From Pigoraptor vietnamica (lineage: Eukaryota > Opisthokonta > Filasterea), in the NCBI GenBank assembly GCA_943704525.1, contig CALSCQ010000786.1:1-10262 (forward strand): 10,262 nt of DNA, read 5' to 3'. Of this stretch, positions 8,158-10,262 are shown piece by piece. The stretch's first letter is position 1; every line of letters starts with the position of its first letter. The notes below the pieces were generated by a model that was given only the letters and a program-made list of their open reading frames with translations, searched no databases and was not told where the DNA came from. Both the position numbers and the translations under genes were made by a program.

Positions 8158-8279
8158 TGTAACGCCAGTGGCGACCCCACATTCAGCCGTAGCGGGCTGT
8201 GAGAGTGCCGAAGCCTAATATAAGCCATTGAAGAAAACGCACACGTGAACGAATGCGAGTGACTGCAACAGTGTGGGAC

Positions 8280-10148
8280 TCAAAGCAAGTCGTTGTCGAA
8301 GCCTGGCATTCGTTCGTGGTCCGGGTCAGGGCTGCAGGAGGAGAAGAAATACATCAGGCATGATGCGTGGACGCAGCGTGCATGTGCGAAACGCCGGGAC
8401 GTACTGTGTAAAACATACTCACACGTCCGGGTGAGACAGGGTGGGAAACGAGGTATTAATAGTGTGTGAGTATCATGGCACAAGACTTGCGTTACAAGCG
8501 TCGTAACAGGGGGTGGCCAGCGTACCCTCCGCGCGGCGGCGCTCCCCGTCTTCCAGGCACATTGGGTTCCATGTTGGGGAAAATGGGATCAAAGCGAGCG
8601 CCCGGCACAATGGCACCGCTGCAAGTGGGAGGGATGGGATAAGAGAAGAGGGAAGAGAGTGATCAGCTCAGATCATATAGACGGTTGTCCATCGACTCCA
8701 TGCGCGCGCGTGAGAGAGAGTGTGTTTGTGTGTTGGCAGGGACGGAGTTTGCGCGGGGGTGAAACGTTGTAGACCACACCCCCAATCGCCTCCGCCTCAC
8801 TCGGGTTCACGTTTGAGCATAAACACACACGCACACACTCACACACACACAGGCACACACACACACACACAGCCACACACACAGCCACTGCGGACACATA
8901 TGCACGTAAAACGCGCGGCATAAGGAGGACGGTGCAATCTGAACTCACGGCGGAAGCCTGTTTTGGCCAAATGGATCCGCGGCAGGCGGGTCCACACCAA
9001 ATATGGGGTGGTTGGGACCCACAATCATGCCACTGCGCGCCGCGGAGTGAGCAAAAAGGGCGTACGTACGCAACTAAACAAGAGTTCCAAAGGAGAGACG
9101 GAAGACAGAGAGTGAAATGCACAGACTAACGCCGCCGCATGCCGAACAGACACGGACGCACACACACAAACACACACAGAGACATCGAACATCTACACAA
9201 ACGTGCTGATCAACTTTCGCGTCCACGCAGCACCCACCCGTCCGCACCCATTCCGCCGCCGCCAGGCGTGAGATCGCCCCGCCCAATTTCAAATGGGTTG
9301 GATTCCCCCTGGCGCCTGACGATTGCCCGACATGGGGAGTAAAGTGCACCACGTGTTGGGGAAAAGGGGAATGGGGTGGGAATGACAACGATAAACGCGA
9401 CACAGCACAATCCACAAGGAAACACGTCCGATGGCAATGAGATGAAAGTGTTGCACTTCCACGCAAGGGCTTACCTAGGGCCATCGCTTCCACGGGGAGG
9501 CGCAGAAAGAGGCACTCCGCCCCTGCCGAACAAAGGCACGGTTGTTAACATCAGATGGTTACGCAGCGTATAGGAGAACGCAGCCGAACATCACACACAA
9601 CTGTCGCCGTGCGAGTGGCAACATGAGGACAGCTCTCCTATCAAGTAAGAAACATGATAGTTATTACGAAACACGTAACGCAAGCGCCGCCTGTATAATG
9701 GATAGACAATCGGCAACCGGCCACGCACCCTCCCACACGACCGGCAGTGGTACCCCTCGCAACACCCTCGCCGCCCGATTTCCCACCAGTCGGTCTGAAG
9801 AGGCAACAAAGGCCGGCGATAAGCGACGAGGGCGAGCTTGCAATCCAATTCATGAACGATGCACACGTACACGAACACGCACGCACACGCACACACACAT
9901 AAGCACACACACACACACACGCACACACTGCCCCTCATTCGCGCTTTTCCTCTTCGCACCAAACTGCTTGCGACACAACCTACGCAACACTACGACGGTA
10001 TACCTCTCAGCGCCGCGCACGAGGCGCGAGAACACGTGCGATTTGAGGGCGTCGTACACAGCTGACGAATTCGCCAACGACTGCGCGTTCCACGGCGGAC
10101 CCCTCACGTGATCGGAGACCTTGAGCACGCACTCGCACACATCGACCG
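8280..10148 (-). CDS. PI31 (PSMF1-type) proteasome regulator, 3' six exons; 5' end outside window
   Basis: The exons, in transcript order, are 10148-10004, 9522-9475, 9315-9238, 9032-8949, 8618-8526 and 8331-8280. All have GT-AG borders and matching phases, giving 165 residues and a TGA. The first visible exon (VDVCECVLKVSDHV... YDALKSHVFSRLVRG) fits the end of the FP domain shared by PI31 and Fbxo7. The rest is the Gly/Pro-rich C-terminal region with family hallmarks: NPFEIGRGDLTPGGGG, GGMIVGPNHPIFG, NRLPPGAIVPGARFDPIFP, then PDPDHERMPGFDNDLL at the end. From memory, human PI31 has NRLPPGAVPPGARFDPFGP and ends in a PDHLPPPGYDDMYL-like tail. PI31 binds the 20S proteasome and helps proteasome transport and regulation in animals. 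The N-terminal FP half and start codon lie beyond 10262. The last residues lack the tyrosine of the usual HbYX-like tail. An extra 22-codon exon at 9729-9794 would also keep frame. Confidence 0.92.
8823..8886. repeat. (CA)n microsatellite in PI31 intron 8619-8948
   Basis: An imperfect CA repeat on the plus strand, interrupted by G and T, reads as TG on the PI31 transcript. It fills about a fifth of the intron between the GPNHPIFG and ARFDPIFP exons. Confidence 0.9.
9159..9180. repeat. Short (CA)n repeat in PI31 intron 9033-9237
   Basis: A short CA tract with one A-rich interruption lies on the plus strand, TG in the transcript sense, 57-78 nt downstream of the donor at 9237. Confidence 0.85.
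9729..9794 (-). other. Candidate additional or alternative PI31 exon (66 nt)
   Basis: Inside the 480-bp intron 9523-10003, a strong pyrimidine tract ends in CTTCAG just before 9794, and a GTGCGT donor follows 9729. GTGCGT is also used twice in the RTK gene. The 66-nt segment is phase 2 at both ends, open in the PI31 frame, and encodes a Gly/Thr-rich linker (PTGGKSGGEGVARGTTAGR...). That composition fits this disordered part of PI31, but no conserved motif lets me decide whether it is used. Confidence 0.35.
9861..9929. repeat. (CA)n microsatellite in PI31 intron 9523-10003
   Basis: A degenerate CA/CG repeat on the plus strand is interrupted by ACGAACACGC and CATAAG. In transcript sense it is a TG tract 74-142 nt after the donor of the FP-domain exon and upstream of the candidate exon at 9729-9794. 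Confidence 0.9.
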
Positions 10149-10262
10149 CTGCCAGTTTGAAAGGTAGGGTTAGAGGACCACAGTGGGACCCATGGCAGCC
10201 GTGAAAAGGGGGGGTGGGAAAGGAGGGGGGGGTGGGGGGGCGGGAACAAGGTACACAGTAAC
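10149..10262 (-). other. PI31 intron, 3' part (continues beyond window)
   Basis: Sequence upstream of the FP-domain exon has an acceptor CAG at 10149-10151 and no coding continuation. It holds long C runs in transcript sense, which read as G runs on the plus strand at 10208-10244. The preceding exon, which supplies one base of a split codon, lies outside the window. Confidence 0.65.
10208..10244 (+). repeat. G-tract cluster with G-quadruplex potential
   Basis: G runs of 7, 3, 8, 7 and 3 occur at 10208-10214, 10216-10218, 10225-10232, 10234-10240 and 10242-10244, separated by loops of one to six bases. At least four runs of three or more G in a short span meet the standard G-quadruplex pattern on the plus strand, which is the non-transcript strand. 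Confidence 0.6.

Larger units (their letters stand above)
7292..8279. promoter_or_regulatory. Intergenic: RTK upstream region and PI31 3' region
   Basis: I support no gene in these 988 bases. The part next to the RTK start is purine-rich in the transcript sense just before the ATG, and it holds a CArG-like box (7413-7422) and a CACGTG E-box near 7449-7454. Between about 7507 and 7775 the DNA is very GC-rich, with repeated GCCGGCCGGC-type palindromes. The part near 8280 is the 3' region of PI31. It has a short hairpin (8133-8157) and no clear AATAAA. Long open frames here are made by GC bias and have no family resemblance. Confidence 0.55.

Noticed and set aside
8492-8525. Alternative PI31 end with a 12-residue tail stopping at TAA 8492-8494
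   Set aside because: This is read-through of intron 8332-8525. Splicing from 8526 to 8331 yields a tail matching the PI31 family.
8997-9006. CCAAATATGG as a CArG box
   Set aside because: It falls in PI31 coding sequence for the conserved PIFG residues, so the match is explained by the protein.
9542-10111. 189-codon plus-strand open frame containing a His/Thr-rich repeat
   Set aside because: It runs through the CA microsatellite and antisense to the PI31 FP-domain exon.
10163-10172. TAGGGTTAG, resembling telomere repeat
   Set aside because: Only one unit is present, with no tandem array, so it is chance.

Overview
This is eukaryotic nuclear DNA. Three protein genes lie head-to-tail on the minus strand, and two of them are split by many short GT-AG introns, so almost nothing is visible as a long single ORF except one cysteine-rich exon. 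A receptor tyrosine kinase (RTK), intron-rich genes, compact spacing and moderately high GC suggest a unicellular relative of animals. A choanoflagellate is the best guess and a filasterean is possible. This is inference from gene content, not an identification.

Layout, from low to high coordinate. (1) Positions 1-256: the N-terminal part of an F-box protein, cut by the window edge. (2) 257-1075: intergenic, holding the 3' region of the RTK gene and the upstream region of the F-box gene, with short direct and inverted repeats and a CArG-like palindrome. (3) 1076-7291: a 13-exon RTK gene whose exons join in one open frame of 1,664 residues. Its order is signal peptide, Notch-ligand-like N-terminal (MNNL-like) domain, DSL-like module, about 19 EGF/MEGF-type modules, two fibronectin type III domains, one transmembrane helix, tyrosine kinase domain and a short tail with tyrosine motifs. 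(4) 7292-8279: intergenic, with a GGCCGG-rich block, a CArG-like box about 120 bp upstream of the RTK start and a hairpin near the preceding gene's end. (5) 8280-10148: the last six exons of a PI31 (PSMF1-type) proteasome regulator, running off the right edge. Three of its introns carry TG repeats on the sense strand, and a strongly G-rich tract lies in the incomplete intron near 10208-10244.

The most striking feature is the RTK. Its ectodomain begins like a Delta/Jagged ligand (MNNL-like, DSL-like, then EGF), but the protein continues into a tyrosine kinase, so a Notch-ligand-type head sits on a signalling receptor. The kinase has the usual catalytic residues but reads DMG where DFG is expected, and it has an insertion between the catalytic loop and that motif. 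The F-box and PI31 genes both belong to ubiquitin-proteasome biology, but nothing in the sequence shows that they act with the RTK. They look like ordinary neighbours.
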